DNA of 64,000 bases, from positions 27,421 to 91,420 of the forward strand of contig QCEK01000007.1 of assembly GCA_003280655.1 (NCBI GenBank). Direction: 5' to 3'. The DNA comes from Prochlorococcus sp. AG-355-O17. GTDB lineage: Bacteria > Cyanobacteriota > Cyanobacteriia > PCC-6307 > Cyanobiaceae. This document shows positions 1-9,630 of this stretch, piece by piece; the stretch's first letter is position 1, and each line of letters starts with the position of its first letter. Below the pieces are notes generated by a model that was not told the origin of the DNA, made no database searches, and was given only the letters and a program-made list of their open reading frames with translations. The position numbers were made by a program, and so were the translations under genes.

Positions 1-734
1 AAAAAGGAAACTACTTTTTGAGTGACACTAATAAGGAAGGGGGAAACTCTAAAAATTTTCGCCTTTTTTTCACTAAATTTTTCACATAAAGATATAACTT
101 CATTTGAATCCCACGCTTTGGGTCCTACTAATGGCAATGATGTTCTGTGAGTTTTTTGATTATTTACTGCTGCTACAACAACTTTCGCCATATCTTGAGT
201 ATTCATGTAAGCAATTTTAGTTGGAGTCCCACTCATCCACACTGCTTGACTATCCAAGATTGGGATTGCGAATTGACTAATAACTCCTTGCATAAATGCT
301 GCACATTTGAAAATGGTATATTCTAGATCAGATTTCTCAAGAAGTTTTTCCGTACAATATTTAATGTCCATTAAAGGAACATTTCTAAACTTTTCTGTTA
401 GGAGGATAGAAAGGAATATTACCCTTTTTACGTTTAAAGATTCGCAAGCATTGAATAAGTTAAGTTTCCCATCCCAATCAATTTCATAGATACTTCTATG
501 ATCATCTGGCCTACTAGTCGCTGCATCAATAACTACTTCAATATCTTGCAATGCATATTGGATATCAGAAGAATTTAATAAATTACCTTTTGTTAGCTCA
601 CAACCCCATTCTTGTAGAAAGGAAGCTTTTCTTGGATTTCTTACAAAGCATCTTACTTCATGTCCCTCTTCTATAGCTTGCTTTGCTATTTGTCTACCAA
701 GTGTCCCTGTTGCTCCTACTAAAAGAATCTTCAT
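1..734 (-). CDS. ycf39: Ycf39-like NAD(P)-binding photosystem II assembly protein (3' end cut by window)
   Basis: The minus strand encodes 244 residues from the ATG at 734 before running off the window, so the C-terminal quarter is missing (the family is about 320 aa). The N-terminus has a glycine-rich Rossmann motif, MKILLVGATGTLGRQIAKQA, typical of the atypical short-chain dehydrogenase/NmrA group. Lys in IKYCTEKLL and the conserved TPTKIAYMNTQDMA stretch fit Ycf39. In cyanobacteria Ycf39 works with high-light-inducible proteins in early photosystem II reaction-centre assembly. petM lies just upstream on the same strand, so the two may be co-transcribed. The family call rests on reading the motifs. 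Confidence 0.85.
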   Translation of the reverse strand, partial: MKILLVGATGTLGRQIAKQAIEEGHEVRCFVRNPRKASFLQEWGCELTKGNLLNSSDIQYALQDIEVVIDAATSRPDDHRSIYEIDWDGKLNLFNACESLNVKRVIFLSILLTEKFRNVPLMDIKYCTEKLLEKSDLEYTIFKCAAFMQGVISQFAIPILDSQAVWMSGTPTKIAYMNTQDMAKVVVAAVNNQKTHRTSLPLVGPKAWDSNEVISLCEKFSEKKAKIFRVSPFLISVTQKVVSF

Positions 735-791
735 ACTTAAGATTTACTTAACTTTAAGACCATAACTCAAATTGTGATGTATCCGTGAGAA

Positions 792-890
792 TCAGTCTCC
801 CTGAAACTTTAATAACAAAGCACCACCAACTAATCCTATTGGTATTAGTATCCAAAAAACTGCTGCAATACTAAAAATCTCTTTAGCCAT
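792..890 (-). CDS. petM: Cytochrome b6f complex subunit VII (PetM)
   Basis: This is a 32-residue [23 protein letters not shown] and onward, ending KFQGD. It has one membrane-spanning helix after a short N-terminus (residues about 5-27), which is the usual size and shape of PetM, a small single-helix subunit of the thylakoid cytochrome b6f complex. It starts at the ATG at 890 and ends in TGA at 792-794, 57 bp upstream of ycf39 on the same strand. Confidence 0.88.
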
Positions 891-983
891 AGTAAAATCA
901 AATGATTACTTTAATCTACATTCTAAATACATTTATTTGTTAAAAATGTAGATAATTCAAATATCTTGAAAATTTTTGAATAT

Positions 984-1925
984 ATGAATAATAATTTTAA
1001 AAAAAATATAAACATTCCTAATTACTGGAATTGGAATGGTTTTAAAATTTGTTGGAGCGTCACAGGCGAAGAAAATGAGATTCCAATTATCTTTCTCCAT
1101 GGATTTGGAGCAAGTCGAAAACATTGGAGAAATAATTTAGAGTATTTTGCGAAAAAAAATTTTGCCTCTTATTCTTTGGATTTAATAGGATTTGGGGATT
1201 CAGATCAACCTGGGATTAGACAAATTGGAAAATTAAATAATGAGATTTGGTGTGATCAAGTGAAAGACTTTATTGCACAGGTAATAAGGCCAAAGAATTC
1301 TGGGAAAGTAATTCTTATTGGCAATTCCCTTGGATCACTAGTTGCTTTAACATGCGCTGTTTCATTAGAGGATCAGATTGCAACAGTTATTGCATCACCT
1401 TTACCAGATCAAATTCAAGAAAATAAAAAGTCCATAACAAAAAAATCATCATTTAAGAAATTTCAAGATAGATTCATAACAATATTTTTTTTGTTTTTCC
1501 CTTTGGAGATTATTTTATTTTTAATAACTAAATTAGGGGTAATTAAACTTGGACTAAATTCTGCCTATTTCAAAAAGGATAATATTGATCGCGAACTAAT
1601 AGATTTGGTAACAAAACCAGTTTTAAGGAGAACTTCAGCTAGATCATTAAGAGCAATGTGTATTGGAATGTCTTCTAGAGATGAAAAATTTAAAGCTTCT
1701 CACCTTTTGAGAAAACTTAGCGCCTCAAAAAAAGTTCCTTTTTTATTGATTTGGGGCGAAAAAGATAATTTCATACCTTTGTTTGTTGGTAAAAAGATTG
1801 CAAATTTCCATAGATGGGTAAAATTAAAAATAGTATCCAATTCAGGGCATTGTATCCATGATGAAGACTCTTCAGTATTCAACAGAATTTCTTATGAATG
1901 GATTAGAGATTTAAAAACCTTTTAA
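984..1925 (+). CDS. Alpha/beta hydrolase fold protein
   Basis: The protein has the full alpha/beta hydrolase pattern: an oxyanion-hole HGFGAS motif near residue 40, a nucleophile elbow GNSLGS near 118, the acid-bearing GEKDNFIP near 260 and the catalytic-histidine region SGHCIHDE near the C-terminus. Length is about 313 aa. I chose the ATG at 984; an in-frame TTG at 966 would add six residues. The substrate cannot be told from sequence. It resembles the cyanobacterial hydrolases often filed as haloperoxidase-like or prolyl-aminopeptidase-like, but no specific function is supported. It ends 3 bp before ilvH, so the two are probably co-transcribed. Confidence 0.85.
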   Translation: MNNNFKKNINIPNYWNWNGFKICWSVTGEENEIPIIFLHGFGASRKHWRNNLEYFAKKNFASYSLDLIGFGDSDQPGIRQIGKLNNEIWCDQVKDFIAQVIRPKNSGKVILIGNSLGSLVALTCAVSLEDQIATVIASPLPDQIQENKKSITKKSSFKKFQDRFITIFFLFFPLEIILFLITKLGVIKLGLNSAYFKKDNIDRELIDLVTKPVLRRTSARSLRAMCIGMSSRDEKFKASHLLRKLSASKKVPFLLIWGEKDNFIPLFVGKKIANFHRWVKLKIVSNSGHCIHDEDSSVFNRISYEWIRDLKTF

Positions 1926-1928
1926 AAT

Positions 1929-2453
1929 ATGAAACATACATTATCAGTTCTTGTAGAAGATGAATCTGGAGCCTTGAGTAGAATCTCAGGTCTCTTCGCT
2001 AGAAGGGGATTCAACATAGATAGCCTTGCAGTAGGACCTGCAGAATCTAAAGGGATTTCAAGGTTAACAATGGTAGTAGAGGGTGATGATGAAACTCTTC
2101 AACAAATGACTAAGCAACTTAATAAGTTATTTAATGTTCTGGGAGTTGTAGATTTTACTAATCTCGCAGCTGTTGAAAGGGAATTGATGTTACTAAAAGT
2201 TTCATCGAAAGAAGATACTAGGAGTAATATCCTTGATATAGTACAGATTTTCCGTGCAAAAGTTGTTGATGTATCAGATATGGCCTTAACTCTCGAGGTA
2301 GTTGGAGATCCTGGGAAGTTAGTTGCTCTAGAGAAATTACTCGAGCCATACGGCATCCTTGAAATAGCGAGGACTGGTAAGGTAGCTCTTAAACGCTCTT
2401 CAGGAGTTAATACAGAAATGTTGAAAATAAATAAATACTCTCTAGAAATTTAA
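1929..2453 (+). CDS. ilvH: Acetolactate synthase small (regulatory) subunit
   Basis: At 174 aa it has the normal length for IlvH. An N-terminal ACT domain (about residues 3-76, starting [19 protein letters not shown]) is followed by the conserved RELMLLKV segment and the second ACT-like half. It is the valine-sensing regulatory subunit of acetohydroxyacid synthase, in branched-chain amino acid synthesis. The catalytic subunit is not in the window. Its stop codon overlaps the convergent cyclophilin gene (TAA at 2451-2453 against the opposite stop at 2450-2452). Confidence 0.95.
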   Translation: MKHTLSVLVEDESGALSRISGLFARRGFNIDSLAVGPAESKGISRLTMVVEGDDETLQQMTKQLNKLFNVLGVVDFTNLAAVERELMLLKVSSKEDTRSNILDIVQIFRAKVVDVSDMALTLEVVGDPGKLVALEKLLEPYGILEIARTGKVALKRSSGVNTEMLKINKYSLEI

Positions 2454-3106
2454 TTAGATATCTGGACTGACTTGATGTAGTCTTCTTTATTGATTTTTTC
2501 GAGTACGTCTAATCCTTTAATAATCTTTCCAAAAATCGAGTATCTTCCATCTAGTTCTTGGATCTTAGTCGTTACAAAAAAAAATTCAGTAGATGAAGAC
2601 TTATTCTTACCGCTTTTAACCATAGCGATTGATCCACTCTCAAAAGTATTAACTAAATTTAATGTTTCACTAGGATTTTTTATTTGATAGTTATATCTTG
2701 GTTTTATTTCTTCTTTGAATTTTATTTCTAAAGGTATTGTTGGACTTGTCTTATTCAGGTTTTGTTTTCGTTCTATATAAGATTTATTTTCTGGATTAAC
2801 GCCGCCATGTATAAACCTTATTTGGGGATAATTTATTATTTTATAAAATTTTTTATTTTCATAAATATTATTGTCTATGTTTTCCAGAAAATTTGATACT
2901 GTTACTGGGTTATCTTTACCAAATAATTTTACCTTAAAATCACCTTTTGAAGTTTTAAAATTGACTACTTTATTACTCTGAATACAACTAAATTTAAGTT
3001 TTTGGCAGTAATAATTTGGATCAATCTTACTCTTATAACTACAAGCTTGAACCAAAAATAAAACCTGTATAAAAGAAAATGTTTTTAAAAAATATTTTTT
3101 TTTTAT
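2450..3106 (-). CDS. Cyclophilin-type peptidyl-prolyl isomerase, predicted lipoprotein, possible ATA start
   Basis: The C-terminal 165 residues form a cyclophilin domain ([14 protein letters not shown], then [17 protein letters not shown] and [13 protein letters not shown]), so it probably isomerises prolyl bonds outside the cytoplasm. The first standard start (TTG at 3055) would begin directly before the cysteine of VQAC. Reading upstream in frame gives [20 protein letters not shown] before that cysteine, a clear lipoprotein signal peptide with an acceptable lipobox. No ATG, GTG or TTG precedes it before an in-frame stop. An ATA at 3106-3104 sits 7 nt after a GGAGG and overlaps the ycf4 stop as ATAA. 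The ATA start is inference. Confidence 0.75.
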   Translation of the reverse strand: MKKKYFLKTFSFIQVLFLVQACSYKSKIDPNYYCQKLKFSCIQSNKVVNFKTSKGDFKVKLFGKDNPVTVSNFLENIDNNIYENKKFYKIINYPQIRFIHGGVNPENKSYIERKQNLNKTSPTIPLEIKFKEEIKPRYNYQIKNPSETLNLVNTFESGSIAMVKSGKNKSSSTEFFFVTTKIQELDGRYSIFGKIIKGLDVLEKINKEDYIKSVQISN

Positions 3107-3660
3107 TTTAGGCCCTCCAAATTAACATCCAAAAATTTAGCCAAACGAGCTCCTTCTTCTTCAACCTGAAGCAATGGTTTTAGTTCACCTGCTCCGCTTA
3201 AAGGGAGAGGTTTTTTTCTACCTTTTAAAACTAAAGCAATTCTTCTTCTAGGATTAAATCCCTCACTTATATCCAACTTAACAGATTTAATTTCATCAAA
3301 ATCTAATTTAACTTCGACATCTTTAAATAATCCCTTTCTTTTTATTTCTACAGATTTTGAGGATTTATCAAAATAATTACTTCCTGAACCAAAGTTTATG
3401 TAAACCAAATACCACAAGTAAAAATTTAATAAATTAGCTATTACTCCGTATGCTCCCATTATTATTCCTTGAGGAATAAACAACAAAGTTGAAGGATTTC
3501 CTAAAGGCAATAAATCCCTTCCTGTATAGCTAGATATAGAGGCCAAAAGGAAACCAATACCTCCTATAGTCAACATTCCTCCAATAATATAATTTGAAAT
3601 TTTTCTTGATCCACCAATTTTTTGTTCGATTTTATCGAATGACGTGAGGTCTGAATTCAT
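3103..3660 (-). CDS. ycf4: Photosystem I assembly protein Ycf4
   Basis: This is a 185-aa protein with two membrane helices (about residues 25-45 and 68-95) and a soluble C-terminal half rich in basic residues. The stretches GRDLLPLGNPSTLLFIPQG and FNPRRRIALVLKGRKKPLPL are hallmarks of Ycf4, a thylakoid factor for photosystem I assembly. The length matches the family. Its stop codon overlaps the presumed ATA start of the downstream cyclophilin gene, which suggests translational coupling. Confidence 0.95.
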   Translation of the reverse strand: MNSDLTSFDKIEQKIGGSRKISNYIIGGMLTIGGIGFLLASISSYTGRDLLPLGNPSTLLFIPQGIIMGAYGVIANLLNFYLWYLVYINFGSGSNYFDKSSKSVEIKRKGLFKDVEVKLDFDEIKSVKLDISEGFNPRRRIALVLKGRKKPLPLSGAGELKPLLQVEEEGARLAKFLDVNLEGLK

Positions 3661-3842
3661 TTTTATCTTTTTTTAGAGCCTAATTCAGATAATTTAACAA
3701 ACTAAGGGAGTATTCTTACCTAATTTTTAATAAAAAAGTCAGGAAAGCTTTACAAGGCATTTCAGATATACAAATATTTTCCCACATTACTCTTAATCTT
3801 TGTTAAAGTCACTGCGTATCCCGAAGCTTAAAACGATTTCTC

Positions 3843-4919
3843 ATGACGATCGCAGTTGGTAGCGCCCCACAAAGAGGATGGTTTGATGTCCTCGATGATT
3901 GGTTGAAGCGCGACCGCTTTGTATTTATTGGTTGGTCCGGACTACTTCTACTTCCTTGTGCATATCTTGCTATAGGCGGTTGGTTTGTCGGAACAACATT
4001 TGTTACCTCCTGGTACACACACGGAGTTGCAAGCTCATACCTTGAAGGTTGTAACTTTTTAACAGCAGCTGTAAGCACCCCTGGTGATGCCATGGGACAC
4101 AGTCTTCTATTTTTATGGGGTCCTGAAGCCCAAGGTAGTTTCGTAAGATGGCTACAACTTGGAGGTCTTTGGAACTTCGTTGCATTACATGGAGTATTTG
4201 GCCTAATTGGTTTTATGCTTCGTCAGTTTGAAATTGCTGGCCTTGTTGGAATTAGACCATACAACGCACTAGCTTTCTCAGCTGTAATCGCAGTATTCAC
4301 AAGTATTTTCCTTATTTATCCTTTAGGACAGCATAGTTGGTTCTTCGCACCTTCATTTGGTGTTGCAGCAATCTTCCGTTACATTCTGTTCATTCAAGGT
4401 TTTCACAATATCACTTTAAATCCATTTCACATGATGGGTGTTGCTGGAATTCTTGGTGGTGCTCTACTTTGCGCTATCCATGGAGCTACAGTACAGAACA
4501 CTTTGTATGAAGATACAAGTATTTATACAGATGGTAAGGTTCAAAGTTCAACATTCAGAGCTTTTGACCCAACTCAAGAAGAAGAAACTTATTCAATGAT
4601 TACAGCGAATAGATTCTGGAGTCAAATCTTTGGTATTGCTTTCTCAAACAAGCGTTTCTTACACTTCTTGATGTTATTTGTACCTGTAATGGGTATGTGG
4701 ACATCTTCAATTGGTATTGTCGGATTAGCACTAAACTTAAGAGCTTATGATTTCGTAAGCCAAGAAATCCGTGCTGCAGAAGATCCAGAATTTGAAACTT
4801 TCTATACAAAAAATATACTTTTGAACGAAGGTATGCGAGCATGGATGTCTTCTGTGGATCAACCACACGAAAACTTTGTATTCCCTGAGGAGGTTCTTCC
4901 ACGTGGAAACGCCCTTTAA
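3843..4919 (+). CDS. psbD: Photosystem II reaction-centre protein D2
   Basis: This 358-aa protein is full length and nearly invariant in sequence ([20 protein letters not shown] at the start, [10 protein letters not shown] at the end). It carries the five-helix core of the photosystem II reaction centre, binding P680 chlorophylls, pheophytin, the QA plastoquinone and non-heme iron, and includes the region bearing redox-active tyrosine D. It lies in the thylakoid membrane paired with D1. The last 17 bp overlap psbC, as is usual in cyanobacteria and chloroplasts. The 182-bp spacer upstream presumably holds the promoter, but I could not assign one with confidence. Confidence 0.98.
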   Translation: MTIAVGSAPQRGWFDVLDDWLKRDRFVFIGWSGLLLLPCAYLAIGGWFVGTTFVTSWYTHGVASSYLEGCNFLTAAVSTPGDAMGHSLLFLWGPEAQGSFVRWLQLGGLWNFVALHGVFGLIGFMLRQFEIAGLVGIRPYNALAFSAVIAVFTSIFLIYPLGQHSWFFAPSFGVAAIFRYILFIQGFHNITLNPFHMMGVAGILGGALLCAIHGATVQNTLYEDTSIYTDGKVQSSTFRAFDPTQEEETYSMITANRFWSQIFGIAFSNKRFLHFLMLFVPVMGMWTSSIGIVGLALNLRAYDFVSQEIRAAEDPEFETFYTKNILLNEGMRAWMSSVDQPHENFVFPEEVLPRGNAL

Positions 4920-6285
4920 TAATTTATTAAGAGCTCCAAACCAAAGTATTGAGGAAACTGGTTATGCCTGGTATGTAGGTAACGCTAGACTAATCAATTT
5001 ATCTGGACGTTTATTAGGAGCTCACATTGCTCACTCTGGACTAATAGTCTTTTGGGCGGGAGCAATGATGCTCTTTGAGGTTAATCATTTCACTTTTGAT
5101 AAACCAATGTGGGAGCAAGGTTTAATCTGTATGCCACACGTTGCAATGTTTGGCTACGGAATAGGCCCAGGTGGTGAAGTTACTGATATCATGCCTTTCT
5201 TCCAAGCAGGCGTGGTTCACTTGATAGCTTCCGCTGTACTTGGTTTTGGTGGTATTTACCATTCATTAGCAGGTCCAGAAAAACTTGAAGAAGATTTTCC
5301 ATTCTTTTCAACCGATTGGAGAGATAAAAATCAAATGACAAATATCCTCGGATATCATTTGATTGTTCTTGGTGTAGGTGCACTAGCATGGTCAGTAAAC
5401 TGGTGTTTTATTGGCGGTGCATATGACACTTGGGCACCTGGTGGTGGTGAAGTCAGACTTGTAAATCCAACATTAGATCCAAGAGTTATTCTTGGTTATC
5501 TATTCAGATCTCCATGGGGTGGGGCTGGTTCAATAATCGGTGTTAACTCTATTGAAGATATTGTTGGTGGACATGTTTACGTGGGTATTACTGCAATTAT
5601 TGGAGGAATATTCCATATCTTTACCAAACCTTTTGGATGGGCAAGAAGAGCTTTCATCTGGAATGGTGAAGGACTGTTAAGTTATGCTCTTGGTGGAATT
5701 TGTGTAGCGAGTTTTATTGCTTCAACATTCATCTGGTTTAACAACACAGCTTACCCTTCAGAGTTTTATGGCCCAACAAATGCTGAAGCTTCACAGGCTC
5801 AAAGCTTTACTTTCCTAGTGAGAGATCAAAGGATTGGAGCTAATGTAGGTTCAACAATGGGACCAACAGGTCTAGGTAAGTATCTCATGAGATCTCCTAC
5901 TGGTGAAATTATATTTGGTGGTGAAACAATGAGATTTTGGGATTTCAGAGGGCCATGGTTGGAGCCTTTAAGAGGACCTAACGGGTTGAGCCTAGAGAAA
6001 ATCCAAAATGATATTCAGCCTTGGCAAGTAAGAAGAGCTGCTGAATATATGACTCATGCTCCTAACGCTTCTATCAACTCTGTTGGTGGAATTATTACAG
6101 AGCCAAATGCTGTTAACTTTGTTAACTTAAGACAATGGTTAGCTGCAGCTCAATTCTTCCTAGGATGGTTTACCTTCATCGGTCATCTTTGGCATGCTGG
6201 ACGTGCTAGAGCAGCCGCTGCTGGTTTCGAAAAAGGAATCGACAGAAAGAGTGAACCAGCTCTAGAAATGCCTGATTTAGATTAA
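4903..6285 (+). CDS. psbC: Photosystem II core antenna protein CP43
   Basis: I place the start at the GTG at 4903, inside psbD: it is 17 bp before the psbD stop and 9 nt after a GAGGAGG Shine-Dalgarno at 4887-4893. This gives 460 aa starting [13 protein letters not shown]. An upstream in-frame start at 4876 would add nine residues and is less likely. The protein has the six-helix antenna fold and a large lumenal loop carrying [12 protein letters not shown], which supplies the Glu and Arg near the manganese cluster of the oxygen-evolving complex. It binds chlorophyll a (divinyl form in Prochlorococcus). Confidence 0.97.
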   Translation: METPFNNLLRAPNQSIEETGYAWYVGNARLINLSGRLLGAHIAHSGLIVFWAGAMMLFEVNHFTFDKPMWEQGLICMPHVAMFGYGIGPGGEVTDIMPFFQAGVVHLIASAVLGFGGIYHSLAGPEKLEEDFPFFSTDWRDKNQMTNILGYHLIVLGVGALAWSVNWCFIGGAYDTWAPGGGEVRLVNPTLDPRVILGYLFRSPWGGAGSIIGVNSIEDIVGGHVYVGITAIIGGIFHIFTKPFGWARRAFIWNGEGLLSYALGGICVASFIASTFIWFNNTAYPSEFYGPTNAEASQAQSFTFLVRDQRIGANVGSTMGPTGLGKYLMRSPTGEIIFGGETMRFWDFRGPWLEPLRGPNGLSLEKIQNDIQPWQVRRAAEYMTHAPNASINSVGGIITEPNAVNFVNLRQWLAAAQFFLGWFTFIGHLWHAGRARAAAAGFEKGIDRKSEPALEMPDLD

Positions 6286-6307
6286 TTTCTATCTCAACTA
6301 AAAAAGC

Positions 6308-6333
6308 CCTATCTCTAGATAGGGTTTTTTTTG
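6308..6333 (+). terminator. Rho-independent terminator of psbDC
   Basis: A perfect 7-bp stem CCCTATC / GATAGGG encloses a TCTA loop and is followed by eight T residues, 23 bp after the psbC stop. It also sits just before the 3' end of convergent maf. The A-run before the stem could make it work in both directions. Confidence 0.85.
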
Positions 6334-6343
6334 CTCAATTTTA

Positions 6344-6955
6344 TTATCTATATAAATTTTCTCTGAGCCATGGCAAACTTAAACCCATTACATTACTGAA
6401 ACAACCCTCTATTTTTTCTATGTATTTACCGCCTATACCTTCTAAGGCAAATCCTCCGGCGCAAGATAAAGGTTCATTTGTATCTACATAACTCTTAATT
6501 TCCCAATCTTCCAAATTAGAAAAATAAACTCTTGAACTTACTGTTTTTTTTATTATTTCAGTGATTTTAAAAATTTTGGAAGTTGAATCAAAATTCCCAA
6601 TTATTAGAGTATGGCCAGTATGTAAAAATCCAAATTCTCCAGACATTTTTTTCCATCTATTAAATGCTTCCTCTTTATTAGATGGTTTTCCATAAGCTTC
6701 TCCTTTAAATTCAAAAATTGAATCGCACCCTAGTATTTCCAAAGGACCATAATTAAATTCTTCGGGCAATGATATATTTTGAATATTTTCAGATAAACTA
6801 TTAGCCTTTTGAAAAGATAATTCCAAAGCTAAATTAAATATATTTTTTTCTTGAATAGTAGTTTCATCAAAGTCACTTGATATTTGGATAAATTCGATTT
6901 GACAATTTTCTAGTAATTTCTTTCTAGATTGAGAAGCAGAGGCTAGAATTAACAC
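6344..6955 (-). CDS. maf: Maf-family nucleoside triphosphate pyrophosphatase
   Basis: This 203-aa protein opens with the Maf signature ([14 protein letters not shown]), followed by SSDFDETT and the catalytic-aspartate segment [16 protein letters not shown], then the [15 protein letters not shown] and CAGGFALEG motifs. Maf proteins hydrolyse non-canonical or modified NTPs as a house-cleaning step and are linked to septum formation in some bacteria. The length is typical. It is convergent with psbC across the terminator. The dTTP/UTP versus m7GTP subtype is not assigned. Confidence 0.93.
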   Translation of the reverse strand: MLILASASQSRKKLLENCQIEFIQISSDFDETTIQEKNIFNLALELSFQKANSLSENIQNISLPEEFNYGPLEILGCDSIFEFKGEAYGKPSNKEEAFNRWKKMSGEFGFLHTGHTLIIGNFDSTSKIFKITEIIKKTVSSRVYFSNLEDWEIKSYVDTNEPLSCAGGFALEGIGGKYIEKIEGCFSNVMGLSLPWLRENLYR

Positions 6956-7021
6956 AAATTTTTTACCAAATTATAATTCAATTTAATAATTAATAAATTT
7001 TAAAATTAATAAAAATTACTG

Positions 7022-8551
7022 ATGGGGTTAGAAGCAAAATTACATGAAATAAAGAGACCAATAATGGTCCTAGGCACTTCCAGTGGAGCGGGAAAATCAT
7101 TAACGGTTACTGCTATTTGCAGGATTATTAAAAATTTAGGAGAAGAACCAATACCTTTTAAAGGGCAAAATATGAGTAACAACGCTTGGGTTGATTGGGA
7201 AGGTGGAGAGATGGCGTATTCACAAGCACTTCAAGCTTTTGCTTGTGGTACTAATCCCTCTGCAGAGATGAATCCCATTTTATTAAAACCACAAGGAAAC
7301 TCAATAAGCGAGGTGATTCACCTTGGCAAAAGCATAGGAACCACAACCGCAAAAAATTACTATAAAGATTGGTTTATTCCTGGCTGGGAAGTAATTAAAA
7401 AAAGTTTAAAGTCGATTTACGAAGGGAATCCTGACTGTCGTTTAATTATTGAAGGAGCTGGAAGTCCTGTAGAGATGAATTTGATTCATAGAGATCTGAC
7501 TAATTTAAGAGTTGCTAAGTATTTAAATGCAAATTGCATTTTGGTTACTGATATTGAAAGGGGAGGTGTATTCGCACAAATAATTGGTACTCTTGAATTA
7601 ATGAAACCTGAAGAAAAGAAGCTTATTAAGGGAATTATTATAAATAGATTCAGAGGAGACCTTACATTATTTGAAGAAGGGAAAAAGTGGATCGAGGATA
7701 AAACTCAAATCCCTGTTATTGGAATTATTCCATGGTTAAATGATTCATTTCCTCCGGAGGACTCTTTAGATTTGCTTGAAAGAAAATCCCATTTAAATAA
7801 TCCTGAATTAAAAATTGGAATTGTAAAGTTGCCCTCTATAAGCAACTTTTCAGATTTTGACCCTTTAGAAAATGAAGAAACAATATTAATTGAATGGATT
7901 AGAGAATCACAAAACCTTAGTAAGTATGACTTCATTATTCTGCCGGGCAGTAAACAAACGATTAAAGATCAAATATTTCTTGAAAATTCTGGCTTATCAG
8001 AGGATATAAGGGAATATTCAAATAACAAAGGGAATATTATTGGAATATGTGGAGGTTTACAAATGTTAGGGACTACACTTGAAGATCCTTATTTTAAAGA
8101 GGGTTCCAAAAATTATTCTGAACAAAAAATTAAAGGGATTGGATTACTACCATTAAAAACTACTTTCTTTAAAAAAAAATTAACACGTCAAATCAACTCT
8201 GAGTCTATATGGCCATGCCAATCAGAAATTAATGGATTTGAAATTCATAATGGACAAACGAAATTAGATAAAACTCAAAACTCATTAGATATTAAACCTA
8301 TCTTCAAAGATTTAGATCTAGGTTGGTATAAAGAAAATAATGAGGGCGGAACAATCGCAGGAACATATATTCATGGGATATTTGAAAATGATAGTTGGAG
8401 AGATCAATATATAGATTTAATAAGGAAGGGTAAAAATTTACCATTATTAAATAAAAAATCAATATCTTATAAAAAAAAGAGAGAATCCATTATTAATAAT
8501 CTTGCTAATGAATTCAATAAACATTTAAATCTCAAATCATTTTTAAGTTGA
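7022..8551 (+). CDS. cobQ: Cobyric acid synthase
   Basis: At 509 aa it has the normal CobQ/CbiP length and layout. The N-terminal dethiobiotin-synthetase-like ATP-binding domain begins VLGTSSGAGKSLT and contains GQNMSNNAW. The C-terminal class I glutamine amidotransferase domain has the nucleophilic Cys in IIGICGGLQMLG and the His in GTYIHGIFEN. It amidates adenosyl-cobyrinic acid a,c-diamide at four positions in cobalamin (here probably pseudocobalamin) synthesis. The stop overlaps the start of the downstream ferredoxin by 4 bp. The other cob genes are not in the window. Confidence 0.96.
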   Translation: MGLEAKLHEIKRPIMVLGTSSGAGKSLTVTAICRIIKNLGEEPIPFKGQNMSNNAWVDWEGGEMAYSQALQAFACGTNPSAEMNPILLKPQGNSISEVIHLGKSIGTTTAKNYYKDWFIPGWEVIKKSLKSIYEGNPDCRLIIEGAGSPVEMNLIHRDLTNLRVAKYLNANCILVTDIERGGVFAQIIGTLELMKPEEKKLIKGIIINRFRGDLTLFEEGKKWIEDKTQIPVIGIIPWLNDSFPPEDSLDLLERKSHLNNPELKIGIVKLPSISNFSDFDPLENEETILIEWIRESQNLSKYDFIILPGSKQTIKDQIFLENSGLSEDIREYSNNKGNIIGICGGLQMLGTTLEDPYFKEGSKNYSEQKIKGIGLLPLKTTFFKKKLTRQINSESIWPCQSEINGFEIHNGQTKLDKTQNSLDIKPIFKDLDLGWYKENNEGGTIAGTYIHGIFENDSWRDQYIDLIRKGKNLPLLNKKSISYKKKRESIINNLANEFNKHLNLKSFLS

Positions 8552-8799
8552 AAGAAAGAAACATAAAAATCATATGGTCAAATAGTAATGAAACATTTGT
8601 TTCTGAGGGAGATGATTGGTTCTCTTCTGCTGAAAAAGCAGGTTTAGAAATACCTACTGGCTGTCTTACAGGAAGTTGTGGAGCTTGCGAAATAGATGTA
8701 AACGGTGTAACAGTAAGGGCTTGTATCAGTGAAATTAAAAATAATAAAGAATGTCTGTTAAGGGTTTCATTAACTTCAGATCCCTTTTGGGAAAAATAA
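8548..8799 (+). CDS. Plant-type [2Fe-2S] ferredoxin-like protein
   Basis: This 83-residue protein carries the cluster motif C-x4-C-x2-C (GCLTGSCGACE) with a fourth Cys in VRAC, the ligand pattern of plant-type [2Fe-2S] ferredoxins. It starts with TTG at 8548 inside the cobQ stop (TTGA), so translation is probably coupled to cobQ. This cobQ-linked pairing could mean it supplies electrons in corrin metabolism, but that is inference from position alone; it could equally be a general electron carrier. Confidence 0.85.
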   Translation: MKERNIKIIWSNSNETFVSEGDDWFSSAEKAGLEIPTGCLTGSCGACEIDVNGVTVRACISEIKNNKECLLRVSLTSDPFWEK

Positions 8800-8812
8800 A
8801 TTTCATTAAACT

Positions 8813-9355
8813 TTACCTAATTATTAGATAAAGGAAAAAATAGTAAAAAAATGATCCAAAAAATGTGTTTATTAGAATAACTTTCTTTTTAATTTTTGAC
8901 GAGGCAATAATATAGCTACCCAAAACATGAGGTAAGATTGGGAAAGATCTAATGATTAAAATATAAAAAGATTTGAAAGTAATATTGTCAAAAAATTTAT
9001 AAAGATTATTTTTTTCTGGTTTTTTTAAAAATAATATATTTCTAGAAAATTTAAATTTAATTTTCCTCAGAATAAGAACTTGAATAACACTTAAAATGGT
9101 TAAAGAAGGAGAAAAGAATAAAACATAATTTAACCCAAAAATCTTTATTAAGATAAAATCAAAAATAATTGATAAAGGGAGGCCTAAAAATATAGAAACT
9201 ATATTTAAAGCAATCAAATATTTGTATTGGATATTATTAAAAAGGGACTCAAGATCATAGGTATATTTAAATATTAGAGCAAGAAAATAAACCCCTAAAT
9301 AGGTAAAAAATATTTTAAAAATTACTGATTTAAAATTTAGATCTTTTTGATTCAT
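8813..9355 (-). CDS. Polytopic membrane protein, possibly TVP38/DedA-like
   Basis: This 180-residue, highly hydrophobic protein has four or five predicted membrane helices and many Phe, Ile and Lys. The segments LGLPLSIIFDFILIKIFG and RSFPILPHVLGSYI loosely resemble the re-entrant GxPxs and RxxPxxP regions of the TVP38/DedA (SNARE-associated) family. That match is weak and no function is claimed. It is convergent with the ferredoxin gene and about 180 bp from the end of the Yfr2-type RNA on the same strand. Confidence 0.7.
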   Translation of the reverse strand: MNQKDLNFKSVIFKIFFTYLGVYFLALIFKYTYDLESLFNNIQYKYLIALNIVSIFLGLPLSIIFDFILIKIFGLNYVLFFSPSLTILSVIQVLILRKIKFKFSRNILFLKKPEKNNLYKFFDNITFKSFYILIIRSFPILPHVLGSYIIASSKIKKKVILINTFFGSFFYYFFLYLIIR

Positions 9356-9540
9356 ATGAGATGAACATTAATGATGATTATCAAAAACGTAGAGGGCAAA
9401 TAACATCTTTTCTTACAGGGGAATTATAGAACCAAACAGGAAATATTTAGCAAGTAACTCACTTTATCCACTATCAAATTTAATTTATAGGGAATACTTG
9501 AGGAAACACATGAAAGTTAATAGAGGAAATGAATTTGCAT

Positions 9541-9630
9541 AAAAAAAAGACCCTTTATTAGGGTCTTTAAAGGTTTTACTAAATCAAGTGTTTCCTTGTT
9601 TCCACTGTTTCAGTAAAACCACTCCTTCAC
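9541..9630 (-). ncRNA. yfr2: Yfr2-family small RNA
   Basis: Read on the minus strand, a 9-bp stem GGTTTTACT / AGTAAAACC (9612-9620 with 9572-9580) encloses a loop bearing GGAAACA twice (GGAAACAAGGAAACAC), the signature of the abundant cyanobacterial Yfr2-5 RNAs. It is followed by a second hairpin, AAAGACCCT / AGGGTCTTT (9560-9568 with 9546-9554), running into eight U residues, which is the terminator. The 5' end near 9630 is estimated from the usual length of about 90 nt. No coding frame is present. Yfr2 RNAs are thought to act on mRNAs through the exposed GGAAACA loop; targets here are unknown. Confidence 0.83.

Noticed and set aside
3749..3777. TTTACA and AAATAT spaced 17 bp upstream of psbD as a promoter
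   Set aside because: Such matches are common in DNA this AT-rich and the -10 is poor; not enough to call.
4876..4902. Upstream start for psbC giving nine more residues
   Set aside because: The GTG at 4903 has the GAGGAGG site and the usual 17-bp overlap with psbD known from cyanobacteria and chloroplasts.
9361..9429. 22-codon ORF MNINDDYQKRRGQITSFL
   Set aside because: Too short, no Shine-Dalgarno and no recognisable sequence; not listed as a gene.
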